NCBI GenBank assembly: GCA_033297205.1
Contig: MU859428.1
Span: 1 to 18,261, forward strand
Source: Pseudoneurospora amorphoporcata
Taxonomy: Eukaryota > Ascomycota > Sordariomycetes > Sordariales > Sordariaceae
DNA: 18,261 bases
Direction of reading: 5' to 3'
The notes below the pieces were generated by a model. The model was not told the DNA's origin and did not search any database. It was given only the letters and a program-made list of their open reading frames with translations. Positions 8,555 to 18,166 of this stretch are shown one piece after another; within the stretch, counting starts at the first letter, position 1, and every line of letters starts with the position of its first letter. Position numbers and translations under genes: made by a program.

Positions 8555-8925
8555 CTACAGTAAAACCCCCTGTTCCAACACCCCCCAGTACGGGCAACCT
8601 CCCCTGTTGCAACAACCCCCAAAGCGAAATTTTCTTTTTTTCGCTAAGTAAGCGCAACCTAGCAACTAGCAACGTAAATGTGAAAAGTTGCTCTTAAATT
8701 TATATGGGAATGTGAAGTTTTGAGGTAAAAAAAAGAGTAGAATGCGTAGGGTTAGGGTTAGTATAGTCATAAACTAGGAGACAAAAGTTTAAGTATCGGC
8801 TTTTCTTTTAGGTGGTTTTGGTGGTGCAGCTTGTGCACCCTACTCTAGTCCTAGCAAACCCCCCTGTTCTAACAACCCCTTTATCCAGATTTTAAAGGTT
8901 GCTACAACTGGAGTTTTTACTGTAG
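8555..8925. mobile_element. possible small inverted-repeat element
   Basis: An 11-bp end CTACAGTAAAA (8555-8565) reappears inverted at 8914-8925 (TTTTTACTGTAG). Between them the motif CCCCTGTTNYAACA followed by a C-run occurs three times on the plus strand, at about 8566, 8597 and 8862. CAGTAAAAC-like ends with subterminal C-rich repeats would suit a hAT-type MITE. No 8-bp target duplication is found beside the proposed ends, so the call is weak. Confidence 0.33.
8747..8761 (+). repeat. short interstitial telomere-like repeat (TTAGGG)
   Basis: TAGGGTTAGGGTTAG gives two and a half copies of the standard fungal telomere hexamer. It lies inside the possible element at 8555-8925. It is too short to be a telomere remnant with confidence. 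Confidence 0.6.
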
Positions 8926-9016
8926 TTGGGATATTTGTTAGGTGTCTGTGCAGGCGCATTGTGACACGAGCGTAAGGCCCGGAGTGATGACGACAGTGGA
9001 GCAGTACCTAGGTACC

Positions 9017-9512
9017 TGTGACAAGGGCTGTGATCAGGGCTTGGAACAGTAGTTCAAATTCAGCTAATAAACTACTTTGGTCTCGAAGGCCTTGTTGATC
9101 CCTTCAACCTTCAAACAAAGGCTAGGCTTCAAGGCCTTCTTATACCAAAGAGGCTTGGTACGTACTGAGGCACGCACCGAGCCTTGTTGCCTAATGCCTC
9201 AAGGTATCTATCTGGCGGTCTTCATACATATGGACCTTCCTGAGTGCTTCCAACCATTCTCCTTCTTCCTTCTGGCGCCGGCCTTCGTTCGGTCGCCCTC
9301 ATGATGATGCTCATGTCACAGGGTTAGACCTCTGTGACTGTCGTACGTGATTGCTGTCATGGCTCACCACCATGTACTATTCACATGCTTGTGCAGGCTG
9401 CAGCTGCTTCAGAAGCAGCTACAGCGGCACTTATAAGGCTGACGTCAAGCGTTGAGGTTCTGTTAGCCTTGGAAACCCTAACCCAGAACTGTAGGCAAAT
9501 GTCCGTGTGACA
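9017..9512 (+). mobile_element. solo LTR, family shared with 11303-11769, 5-bp target duplication
   Basis: This 496-bp segment starts TGTGACAAGGGCTG and ends GTGTGACA. Perfect direct repeats GTACC flank it at 9012-9016 and 9513-9517. Its first ~290 bases and last ~70 bases align with 11303-11769 in the same orientation, but the middle (about 9300-9430) is unrelated. The middle contains a 19-bp inverted-repeat hairpin (9402-9420, AGCTGCTTC / GAAGCAGCT). The sequence is little affected by C-to-T decay and it sits in normal-GC DNA, pointing to a recent or protected insertion. Confidence 0.88.
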
Positions 9513-9517
9513 GTACC

Positions 9518-10172
9518 TACCTAGGGACTAGAACGTGGTAGGGGTTTGCGATCCGTCAAACGCTAAACCCGATAGGAATATATCCTTGTGAAGTGGCCGC
9601 TAAAGCTGTCTACTTACAATGCTCCCGTCAGCGAAGTTCCCGACAACGAAATGCGAAACAGAGAGGAATATCCAATGTAAGTTGAAGCTAGAGATAGGGG
9701 GGCTCTTTATTTTCAAAGCCAGAAGCCAAAAAAAGGTCCGAGTGGTAAGACATTGTCAAAATAGAAGGGACCTAACAGTGGCTCCTCCCTTTTGTTCACG
9801 CCTGGAAGTGGAAGTTTCAATGCTCTCAGATCGCGATGAGAACCGCAACAGCAGCCTGCTTCTTTGAGCTCCCGTCCTTCTACATCCCAGTCCCCACATT
9901 ATAAATCCAGCAATCCATAAAGCAACTGGAACTGCTTTAGATGATAGTGATAGAGATGCATATCGCATGCAACTTCATCTTGTTAGCGTTACGAATAAGG
10001 ATGGCCAGGACGCGAGATAACTTCGTTGGCGTTCATTGGGAGCTTCTCAAGCAGATCAAGATAAGGTTTTGGTAGTTCCGAGGAGGGAAAAGTAGAACCT
10101 CCAACATCACTGTAACTAAGGTACCAACCGCCAAGAACATTCATTGAGATAGTATGGAAACACTCTTCTTGA
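9518..10172. other. normal-GC intergenic sequence, no recognised gene
   Basis: Frames at 9619-9867 (plus, 82 codons) and 9756-9968 (minus, 70 codons) have no domain I recognise. No repeat boundary or RNA gene was found. Confidence 0.5.
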
Positions 10173-10243
10173 ATACCGTAGGGACTTAGAGCATCCGGTT
10201 TTAGGTTCCAAGGAAATTAGGCAGAATCTATAAGCACACTGCA
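10173..10243 (+). repeat. mutated inverted copy of 13588-13658
   Basis: About 71 bases match the reverse complement of 13588-13658, including a 27-bp identical core (10191-10217 against 13615-13641). Most differences are C-to-T or G-to-A when going from the 13.6-kb copy to this one, e.g. GACTCGGGGC against GACTTAGAGC. This copy therefore looks RIP-mutated and the other spared. Confidence 0.75.
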
Positions 10244-10460
10244 CGAATATGTGCTTTTTATGCCTGCAAAAAATAGTAGAGGAGACAGCTAGAGAGCCCG
10301 GAGCACTATAAATTCAGTTCTTCTAATGCTCTGTCCTTTCCTCTGTCCTTTCCCCTATCCTTTCTTTCTCTTCTATAATTATCTCCTATAATAAAACCTT
10401 AGTAATATAGCTATAACAAAGACGGAATTAATTCTTAGTAATATTGATCTCGTCTATAAG

Positions 10461-10895
10461 TAAATAAACCTTTTGGTATTGAAACTATTACTAACTATCT
10501 CAAATATAACAAACGATTACCCAAACTCCTAACAGTTCATTAAATATACTAATTATATCGTCGTCCCACGAATACCTTTATCTCCCAACGTACTAAAAGG
10601 CCTTACCCTTATAGATCTGGCTCAGAAGCGTACCCACTTTAGCTAGGTTCATAACAAAAGCTGTAAAAAAATCGAGTTTAAAGATAAATTTAAAAGTATT
10701 AGTAATAGTTACTATTATATGATTAAATTAGGTAAATACTAGTGTAAATAGAACAACTGCCTTGAGGTAATACGCTTGTAGTAGGAAGCTAAAGGTATTA
10801 CTTATATATACGTTAATATCATTGAGTGGACTAACGATCCTGATTCTTCTAATAACGACGAAGTTGGTAATACTAAGAAGGATGACGAATTTTAA
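10461..10895 (+). pseudogene. relic reading frame with CAG-to-TAG type stops, family unknown
   Basis: A plus-strand frame runs to a TAA at 10893-10895. Read-through segments include VVPRIPLSPNVLKGLTLIDLAQKRTH, KSCKKIEFKDKFKSISNSYY, YMIKLGKY, EAKGITYIYVNIIEW and an acidic tail TNDPDSSNNDEVGNTKKDD. It is interrupted by TAA at 10530 and TAG at 10644, 10740, 10749, 10779 and 10782. Each could come from CAA or CAG by one C-to-T change; two adjacent ones would restore a QQ pair. Codon-like periodicity and this stop pattern argue for a decayed transposon gene. I do not recognise the family, and the upstream limit is approximate. Confidence 0.55.
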
Positions 10896-11297
10896 TTTAT
10901 TTATTATTTAGACTACTAATAATAATTTAAATTGTTAGCTATTAGTATTGTTCGTTATATTACTTTAACTACTAGATAAGACTGTTTTTGTTTCCTAATA
11001 TTAATAAGTTACGTTGTTTATACCAATCTTTTAATTTTGCCTTCTTAAACTAGTTATAATTAAATCTTACTCTTTCCTCTATCTATAATTCGTAAGTAAT
11101 ATTATTATATTCAGTAGCGGAAATATTTTTAAAATCGTTACTCTCTATTATAATATTAATAGTATTCTCCTAGTTACGCCAATCGATAGTTTTCTAGTTA
11201 ATTTCTTTAATATTAATAAGGCGATTCTCGTTGCTATTGAAAGGAATAAATATACTATTATCTTTAAAAGATTTAATAACTATAATCTTTTTTTTAA
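10896..11297. other. AT-rich transposon-derived DNA
   Basis: TA-rich sequence with no intact frame, between the relic frame and the solo LTR at 11303. It is probably part of the same decayed element. Confidence 0.5.
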
Positions 11298-11302
11298 TTA
11301 TT

Positions 11303-11769
11303 TGTGACAAGGGCTGTATTTAGGGCTTAGAACAGTAGTTCAATTCAGCTAATAAACTACTTTGGTCTCGAAAGCCTTGTTGATCCTCTCAACCTCCAGG
11401 AGAAGTTTGGGCTTCAAGGCCTTCTTATGCTAAAGGGAATCGGTACGTACTTGAGGTACGCATCAAGCTTTGTCGCCTGAGGCTTCAAGACATCTATCTA
11501 GCAGTCTGTATACGTGTGGATCTTCCTGAATGCCTTCGTCCATTCTCCATCTTCCTTTTGGCGCTGTCCTTCATCCGGCGCCCTACTTCTTGCTTAGTTG
11601 GCTGTGGTTACTTCTGGGATGACCGTGACCGAGGGCTCGGCCGTGGGTCCGGCCGAGGTGGGTGTTGTGGCCGGAGGCCACTAAGCATCTTGAGGCTAAT
11701 GCTAGGCGTTGAGGCTCTGTTGAGTCTTGCGATCCTAACCCCTGGATTGTGGGCAATGTCCATATGACA
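11303..11769 (+). mobile_element. solo LTR, second copy of the 9017 family, 5-bp target duplication
   Basis: This 467-bp segment starts TGTGACAAGGGCTG and ends CATATGACA. Perfect direct repeats TTATT flank it at 11298-11302 and 11770-11774. Its outer parts match 9017-9512, while its centre (about 11590-11680) is a GC-rich block absent from the other copy, with GGCCGTGGGTCCGGCCGAGG-like self-complementary stretches. Its target duplication differs from that of the 9017 copy, so the two are separate insertions and not the two ends of one element. It sits as a GC island in AT-rich DNA. Confidence 0.88.
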
Positions 11770-11774
11770 TTATT

Positions 11775-12052
11775 AAAGTATTTTAACATTTTAAAATGAC
11801 GTAAGTAACTATAATCCTCTTATTAGAGATGGACTATTGTTTACCTAGGTTATCTTCTTCCTAAGTTTTTATAACTAATTCTATCTCTTCTTTTAATATT
11901 TTTTTAAACAACAAATTAATAGTAGTATTAAGAGGCTGAAAAAGGTTAGTAAGGCTGCCAGAGATTATAGCTAGTACTACTTTTATATCCTTAAATTTAT
12001 TACGAACTCGCTAGGTATTATAAGATAGATATATATCTATAACTAATAATAA
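11775..12052. other. AT-rich transposon-derived DNA
   Basis: Mostly TA-rich. A plus-strand frame at 11933-12025 reads RLKKVSKAARDYS, a TAG, then YYFYILKFITNSLGIIR before a stop, suggesting another CAG-to-TAG damaged transposon gene fragment. The family is not identified. Confidence 0.45.
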
Positions 12053-12711
12053 GAGAAAGTCTTTTCGCACCGCCGCAAATGTCTTTATACACTGCTGTCC
12101 AAAATACTACCAAGTATAACTTTACCAAAACAGAAGTTGTCAGTATAAAAATAGTACCAGAATTTTCGTAATCTTCTACTCTATTTTATAGTCTAGTGCC
12201 TTGGACGTATCTGTCTAAAGAAAAGACTCAATGCAAATATTTCAAATTTAAAGTAAATAAATAGTTTTTTCTTCTTTTATTGTATACTAAGGGCTATATA
12301 GGACGCCTAGGTACGCTCGACACATTATATTGTACAACCAAAATAAATAAAGATTCCGATGTACTTTTTATATGCTACGGCCTTAATTTGGCTGAGTTAC
12401 CTCTAAAAGCCTTTTTGATAGCGGTGCGAAAAGACATTTGTATCACAGGATTACCTGTGATGGTACTGGTAATGTACTGCACGATTGGCACAGCCATCGA
12501 GTCTCCATTGGCCATTGGCCAATAGGATCGCACGCGTACACCAGTGGGCCCCAGTCTGGATCCAGGGCATAGCTCAGCCCTACCTTATATCTAGACCGCA
12601 CATCTCCCTCTCTTCCCTTCCTCTCTCCTCGTACAACTACGTATGTCACATTTACCCCCTACCTCTCGTTCTATACTATGATAATTTGCGGCAGTGCGAA
12701 AAGACTTTCTC
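12053..12711. mobile_element. non-autonomous inverted-repeat DNA transposon (copy 2), interrupted by a solo LTR
   Basis: The left end GAGAAAGTCTTTTCGCAC (12053-) and the right end (GTGCGAAAAGACTTTCTC, to 12711) match those of the 1827-2605 element. The right terminal repeat is split by the LTR at 12441-12683. With that LTR and one ATTTG removed, the two ends pair over about 34 bp with one mismatch and the element is 411 bp long. The interior is AT-rich, lacks a transposase, and differs from the interior of copy 1. No clean 8-bp target duplication is visible (AATAATAA before, CTCAATAA after), perhaps through later mutation. Confidence 0.85.
12441..12683 (+). mobile_element. solo LTR nested in the copy-2 transposon, 5-bp target duplication
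   Basis: The segment starts TATCACAGGATTACC and ends CTATGATA, with perfect direct repeats ATTTG at 12436-12440 and 12684-12688. It aligns with 4274-4501. Its ends read TA...TA instead of TG...CA; both changes (TGTCA to TATCA, TGACA to TGATA) are RIP-type transitions. It lies within the right terminal repeat of the 12053-12711 element, so it inserted after that transposon. Confidence 0.87.
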
Positions 12712-13263
12712 CTCAATAAAGCAATTGATTCTTAGCGGAACTATACTATTGTAACTAAACCGTTGCTCTATCTAATATACTAGAACTTTTCAAACAATTA
12801 GTATTCAAGCTCTGGCTACAGAACTTTACTCTTTCGAGCTATACGAAGTAATTTTTTTTTTCGCCTATCCTACTAATCTTATACGATAGCCCGTAGTATT
12901 TTAAAGAAGGTAGCAGCCTCGTATATATAAATATCATAGTGGCTATCGATAGGGTAGTCTTAATCGTAGCTACGAGCGCCATTACGACGACGATGGCGTT
13001 AATTAACAGCTTCGCTCTTCTCAAAAGGCACTTTAATTTGCGTAAAGTATATTAACACCTACTCTCGCTATTAGTACTAGTCTACCCCACCACGATATAA
13101 GCTTAATTAACCTAGATTTTAAACTCGTTAATATAGTACCGCTTTACCTTAGTTGTAGGCTTCTGCTTATACCTTTCCTTTACAATCCTATTGCCGTACG
13201 ATTTTAGTTTACGATTATAGCGTCGTTCAGTGCGTTGTTAACTTAATAGAGGCGATAGTAGTA
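12712..13263. other. AT-rich sequence, transposon debris
   Basis: No gene is recognised. The 61-codon minus frame at 12839-13024 is hydrophobic with no domain match. The composition suggests a mutated transposon; GC rises gradually toward 13260. Confidence 0.5.
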
Positions 13264-13360
13264 GTTGAGCTGGGATTTCTGGTGGTGGTTGAGCGATTTC
13301 TAATGCTAGTTGAACTGGGATTTCTAGTGCTAGTACTGGGTGTACTAGGATTTCTAGCAC
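13264..13360. repeat. degenerate ~24-bp tandem repeat
   Basis: Four units begin at 13264, 13288, 13309 and 13333, each containing a GTTGARCTGGGATTTCTRGTGSTR-like core; unit 2 lacks three bases. Unit lengths are multiples of three. Minus-strand translation gives a repeating LEIPVQLALEIAQ-PPPEIPAQLLL pattern, so this may be a decayed coding repeat. A similar CTGGGATTTCTAG occurs once near 5939. Confidence 0.65.
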
Positions 13361-13833
13361 CCGCTCCTAGATCCCAGTGCCTGCGTTAAGACAGAATGTC
13401 CTAACGCGTAGATCCATGCCCCTGGTCAACACCAGAAAGTATCACGATATCGACGGTAACGAGCTCTACAGAGGGCAAAAGAACGAGAGAAGGTTACAGG
13501 GAAGGTTACAGGGCACAATAGAAAGAGCTGGAGGGTGGAGACATTCAAAATCACCGTCTTACATACAATTTCTGGTGGGCATGAATGTTGCAGTATGCTT
13601 GCAGACTATGCCTGATTTCCTTGGAACCTAAAACCGGATGCCCCGAGTCCCTACGGTACCCCTCCCGTTTGAACGAGAAAAAAGCTACGTGAACCAGCAT
13701 CCCAAGCATCCCAAAGCTTCATCATATCGGCAATCCATCCTGTCCGAGAAAACATCTACATGCATAATTTTACCCCTATCTATCGTGATCTCGTTCCCTC
13801 AAACACCAATACCTTTTCATCACTAAGCCCCGT
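13361..13833. other. region downstream of the phosphodiesterase gene
   Basis: Normal-GC sequence without a recognised gene. It holds a 12-bp direct repeat (GGAAGGTTACAG, twice at about 13488-13512). It also holds the unmutated partner (13588-13658) of the inverted duplicate at 10173-10243. The 3' untranslated region of the phosphodiesterase should lie at its right edge. Confidence 0.5.
13588..13658 (-). repeat. unmutated partner of the inverted duplicate at 10173-10243
   Basis: Its reverse complement matches 10173-10243, with a 27-bp identical core at 13615-13641. The copies differ mainly by C-to-T and G-to-A in the 10.2-kb copy. It lies just beyond the 3' end of the phosphodiesterase gene. 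Confidence 0.75.
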
Positions 13834-15231
13834 TCATACCACCGTCATAGGCCCTTCCGTACACTGTTTCTTCTTCCCCTTCGTCGCTAACCTCGGCCAA
13901 TACGCCCAAATAAACACCACCGCCAAGATCTGCAGCATGAACGCATTCACATGCATCTTGATGTTCTTCAACTGTCCTCCCCTCTTCGACCCTGACCCTA
14001 CTTGCTCTTTCTCTTTCTCTGACCACCTCTCGCAAACCTCCAAAAACAGCTTCGGGTCATCGGTAATGACTCCATCCACGCCCTTCCGAATGCCCCATTC
14101 CATCCACCGCTCCTCGTTGACGGTCCAGATGTAGAGTTTCCGTTGCGCCTTGCGGATTTTGCTGATGAAGCGGGCGCCGATGGGGCCGACGAGCATGTGC
14201 TGCATGAGGTTGAAGTCGACGTCGGAGTGGGCTTCGGAGAGGAAGCGGGAGGCGTAGGGGAGGGAGAAGCCGATGTAGGCGAAGCGGTAGGAGGGGAAGT
14301 AGGATTTGGCCACGTTGATGTAGTTTTCCTGTTTGATTTGATGATGGTAAGCATGTTGAGCGCAGAAAAATCATAGTGAGTAAAGGAGTAACGTACATTC
14401 CAGCAACCGAGGACTACTCTGTCGTTCCAGGCTCGTGTCGTTGGCACAGATCCAATGGTTTTGGCTGTGGTGCTCAGTAAGACGTCCGGATCATCGTCGA
14501 TCTGGAAGTATAAGAATCAGCATCGGGCATCGTTGCCATTAACCTTGAGGAGAGGGAAGTCGAACTCACTTTGATATCCAATAACACCCATACCGACTCC
14601 AAACCAGGTTGCCCTAGATACTCAAGCAGATCTTGCAACCTCGGGATGGATTGCTGTGGCTCCCTGAGTGTCTTCAACGTACTCAAGTAGTTCCAGTCAC
14701 ATTCGGAAACTTTCTTGTCTACGCCAAAACACCGTTTAAGGGACAGATCCTGTTGGACACATGTTAGTCAACACAGCTACCCTTATGACTGACGTACTGA
14801 AGAGGTTTGGGGGAAAAAAAAAAAAGAAGAAAACAAGAATGAATAAATGGACAACAGTAAACACACATGTACAAGCACAACAACCCCGTCTTTGGTCAAG
14901 TGCAAGTCTGTCTCGATCGCATGCGCACCAATGTCCACAGCTCCTTGGAAAGCCCCCATGGAGTTTTCCGGGAACATGGCTTTGTACCCGCGATGCGCGA
15001 TCGCCTGAGGAAACCGTGGCCCCGAAGGTTTCTGTCCATTGCCGCCGGTTGTACTGGTGTTTGACCCGGAAGTAGAAGGAGTGCGAGCAAGATAATCTGG
15101 ATGGATGATATAAAAAAAAAGCGGTTAGCTTTGAGGTCCTGGCAGAAACTGTGCTGATGAAGATATGGTGAGATGTTACCTGTAGTTCCTTGTGGGGCTT
15201 CTTCCCCTGAATGTATCCCTAATTGCGACAT
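13834..15231 (-). CDS. glycerophosphodiester phosphodiesterase-domain protein, Pgc1-like (phosphatidylglycerol phospholipase C)
   Basis: Five exons: 15180-15231, 14867-15096, 14570-14749, 14397-14501, 13834-14328. Introns of 83, 117, 68 and 68 bp all have GT...AG ends; the first is phase 1 and the rest phase 0. The product is 353 residues. An in-frame TAA seven codons before the ATG supports the start. The GDPD fold is clear: AIAHRGYKAMFPENSMGAF (His52-Arg53, Glu61-Asn62), IETDLHLTKDGVVVLVHD (Glu79, Asp81, His94), LLDIK (Lys154), LYIWTVN (about 254-260) and GVDGVITDDP. The acid pair and both histidines expected at the active site are present. After a charged linker, MHVNAFMLQILAVVFIWAYW (about 314-333) forms a C-terminal membrane segment, as in yeast Pgc1, which degrades phosphatidylglycerol in mitochondria and lipid droplets. 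Substrate and location here are inferred from that likeness; a general glycerophosphodiester phosphodiesterase is the alternative. Confidence 0.92.
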
Positions 15232-17721
15232 GCCTAGCAGCTTGAATCTTTAAGCCCGTTTCCTTCTTCAACTAACAACGCTCGTTTTCGAACAGGTTCA
15301 GGCTTTACAATATGGTTTCACTAGAGCTCAATTGTGAAAAGACGGTTTGAATGCCAAAAGTAAGGGGTTCAAAGGTAAAATATGGTTGGAAGGTTACCCC
15401 AAGAGAGAGAGAGAGAGAGAGATCTGCCCTGAGTGGTCTTATTATTCACAGCCACTTCGGTAGGCAGGCAAACGGCACTCGTCGCCCTGGATCGACCCTA
15501 CACCAACAGGCTTGGAATGGCGATCCCCGAAAAACTCAGGAACCAAGTTGAATCTTAAACACGACTTGGAAAGTTCATCGGAAACTCGACCACTGAAGTT
15601 GATTGAAATTCTGTTGACTAGTCAAATAGTACGAGATGGTTATTCTGTCCTCTCTTGTCCGCATGGACCCTCTCCAGGGCTGGTAGTGCTGTCGTGAGCC
15701 ATCAAGGTTCAATTCCGTAGGCTCGAACACGACCCTGCAGATCTTCGGCCGTCGAAGGTTTGGACCCGGGCCGGTCCTGACCGTCTTTCCGCTCGAACGT
15801 TCGGTCTGTGCCAGCGTACCTGTTCCAGACCCGGCGCCGCTCACGGACAGGCACAGCGTGTGTGTGCATAGTGGAAGGGACATGCGTCGCGTGGTTCCCG
15901 ACCGCACTTCCCCCACTATCGGTGTACCGTGGTGTCTCTCGCCATTTGGCCCGAAACGAAGTGAACCACCCTCTGTCTGTCAAATCGATCTGGGAGGTGA
16001 ATCCCGAACCAGTCCTACATGTACATTTTCGACACACCAAAATACGGAATCCCTTCATCGCAAATGGTGAAGTTCACTTCAGGCGGCAAGTGCATTCGGG
16101 TTTCCAATTTCAGCAATGCGCGGAGTCATAAAGCAGAAAAGTGGCTTCCATGACATCACGCCGTGGAGTCTGTCCATCCAGATGTTCTAGCACCTATTGA
16201 ACCCCCGAGACCCCGTCGGTGACACCTTCCACGAGCTCGCAGGTTCGACTCTATTCCTGTTTTTCGCTTCCGGCCATCAAAAGTTCTCCATTCGACACAG
16301 TGAGAACAAAACGTAAACAAAACCCCGATTTGCGGACACCGTTAACCTTGAGAGCTGACAGCAATCAGCGTCCATCTTCGATCTCCAGAGCTCCTCTTCT
16401 CCTTATCTCTAGTCTCCACCTGTCAATGAGTCGCGGAAGCCTGAAATATGACAAGTCGTTCGAAGGCTACATATTCCCGGCAACGGCTGCGGGCGAGGCG
16501 GGTACGCATCATGAACATTGGGACTCGTATTGCTGTCGGGGTGCTTGATAAGGATAAAGGGTCACCGCAGTCACAGACGGTACTGAGTACTCCGTGCCAT
16601 TTTACGGTGAAGGACTGAGGGTTGAGATTCATAGCCACATCTACTCCGTAGTCCGCTGTCCAGCGCGACGGCTTCTTGTAAACTCTACCGGTCCCGGCGA
16701 TCAAAAGGCTTGTTTCTTCTTATGTGGATGTTCAGGGGCTACGAGGCGAGGCGGCGAGCGAGGACAGCTTCCGTCTGGACTTCCTGCACTACCTTTTCCC
16801 CCTAGGTAGTGCCTAGACTAGTGTGCAGGCCTCGGGGTTGTGGTCCTTTGAACTTGGTCAGAGGGAGATCGTGACCACGTTACAGGCAGTCGTTGTCAAA
16901 CTTACCTACCAGTACTTACAGTAATAAAGTGGCTGGATATAAACAAGAGGAACTCGGCATGGGAACTCCCGTCGGTACGCCTGTCCCGTCCCCGAAATTA
17001 TGAGAGGACCTCATATTCAGGCTAAAAGCCCGCGCGCGCATCAGAAGGCATTACCCGCCTTTAGGGTACTCTGCACACGTGGGAAACGGGCGGGAAGAAT
17101 GGGACGGTAGCACGCTGCGCATCAGATCAGACGGTTGTACCAGGTACCCGAGACTACCCGGGTTTTCTTGCGCCGTGGTATGTAACATCCTTCTTCATGT
17201 GGAAGCTTCGGCGGACGATCAGAAGCAAGGTCTCGAACGGGTACGACGGGGTTCAGATGTCACGTCGAATGTGACTATCTGTGATGCTTTTTGCTTCTCT
17301 CTGAGCATCATATGAAGCATCCCGCCCTATGGCTAAAAGAGCCGTATAAACAAGGAGCGGGAAAGGAAACACCCGGTACGCGTCTCACAAGTGACCTCCA
17401 TAAGTTTGAAACCACACGATAACGATGACATTCTTCTCACACGCTATCTCTGCTCTAGGCTCGCTGCTACACCCGCGACTGCTGTTGAATACTGTCGTCC
17501 GCCTGATACCCTATCTACCTTCAGCTGATCCCCCCAGTCACGAAACCCGGCAAATTAAAGCACTTCCAGAAACTCCAACCCTTAACTTCCTGCCAACATG
17601 TCCAGATGGAAGAAATAGTTTTCCCGGCCTGTATCCCGTCATAACAAAAAATAAAATAAGAAAATAATCGAGAGCCCGCGCCCATCAAGGACCAGAAAAA
17701 TTCCTAATGACCCCTATGTCA
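15232..17721. other. 2.5-kb intergenic region without recognised gene
   Basis: The left end is the promoter side of the phosphodiesterase gene; the right end is the 3' side of the regulator gene. Composition is normal and not AT-shifted. Short frames (for example 15808-16131 and 16219-16548 plus, 17425-17667 plus) show no domain, no conserved motif and no supporting intron structure. No tRNA, LTR ends or inverted terminal repeats were found. A small or fast-evolving gene cannot be excluded. Confidence 0.5.
15402..15422. repeat. (AG)n microsatellite
   Basis: A perfect dinucleotide run of about 10.5 units in the region upstream of the phosphodiesterase gene. Confidence 0.95.
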
Positions 17722-18166
17722 TTATAGTCCATACCCATGTAGTCCATCCAAAAGAAAATTGTTTGTGCCCGCTGAGTTCACGGGCAGTAGTGTGTTGCGG
17801 TAATCCACATTTCCGTTATTCAGACCCATGTCGCCGCCAGGCGTGAGATCATCGCAAGAGGAGATACTTTCCTCACTCAAACTGAGAACACTTTGTGCCG
17901 TTGGAGCGCTTGGGACAAAGTCACCTAAATTGAATGATGACATATCCCATGGATCTTGCCCCCATGCCGTGGCCGACGTTGGTGTAGCAGACGAAGGCGT
18001 CTCCAAAGGTGCCAAAGCTGGGCCCCCGTAAATCGCAGTATAGAGACTGACCGGTCCACCGTCCAGCGATCTTACCAGCGTCTCCCACTCAGCTGTCGAC
18101 ATGCCTGTCGACGTCTTCTGCGGGTACATTTGGCCTTGCTGAGAGTGAGATGCTGTGGAAGATCGT

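Noticed and set aside
8547..8620. CRISPR-like or regulatory array of C-rich repeats
   Set aside because: Only three unevenly spaced motif copies, no uniform spacers, and the host is a eukaryote.
9017..11769. One retrotransposon bounded by LTRs at 9017 and 11303
   Set aside because: Each LTR has its own perfect and different 5-bp duplication (GTACC, TTATT), and the sequence between contains normal single-copy-like DNA plus an unrelated relic.
12280..12525. 81-codon plus-strand frame in the copy-2 transposon
   Set aside because: It runs across the transposon/LTR junction at 12440, so it cannot be an ancestral gene of either element.
13377..13631. 84-codon plus-strand frame
   Set aside because: No recognisable domain, contains a simple 12-bp duplication, and overlaps the duplicated non-coding segment at 13588-13658.
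14143..14376. Acidic 77-codon plus-strand frame
   Set aside because: Antisense shadow of the phosphodiesterase last exon and intron.
15690..15725. tRNA gene suggested by a GGTTCAATTCC box
   Set aside because: No A box at the right distance, and the T arm and acceptor stem do not pair.
16219..16548. 109-codon plus-strand frame as a gene
   Set aside because: No recognisable domain, no consistent partner exons, and composition like the surrounding non-coding DNA.
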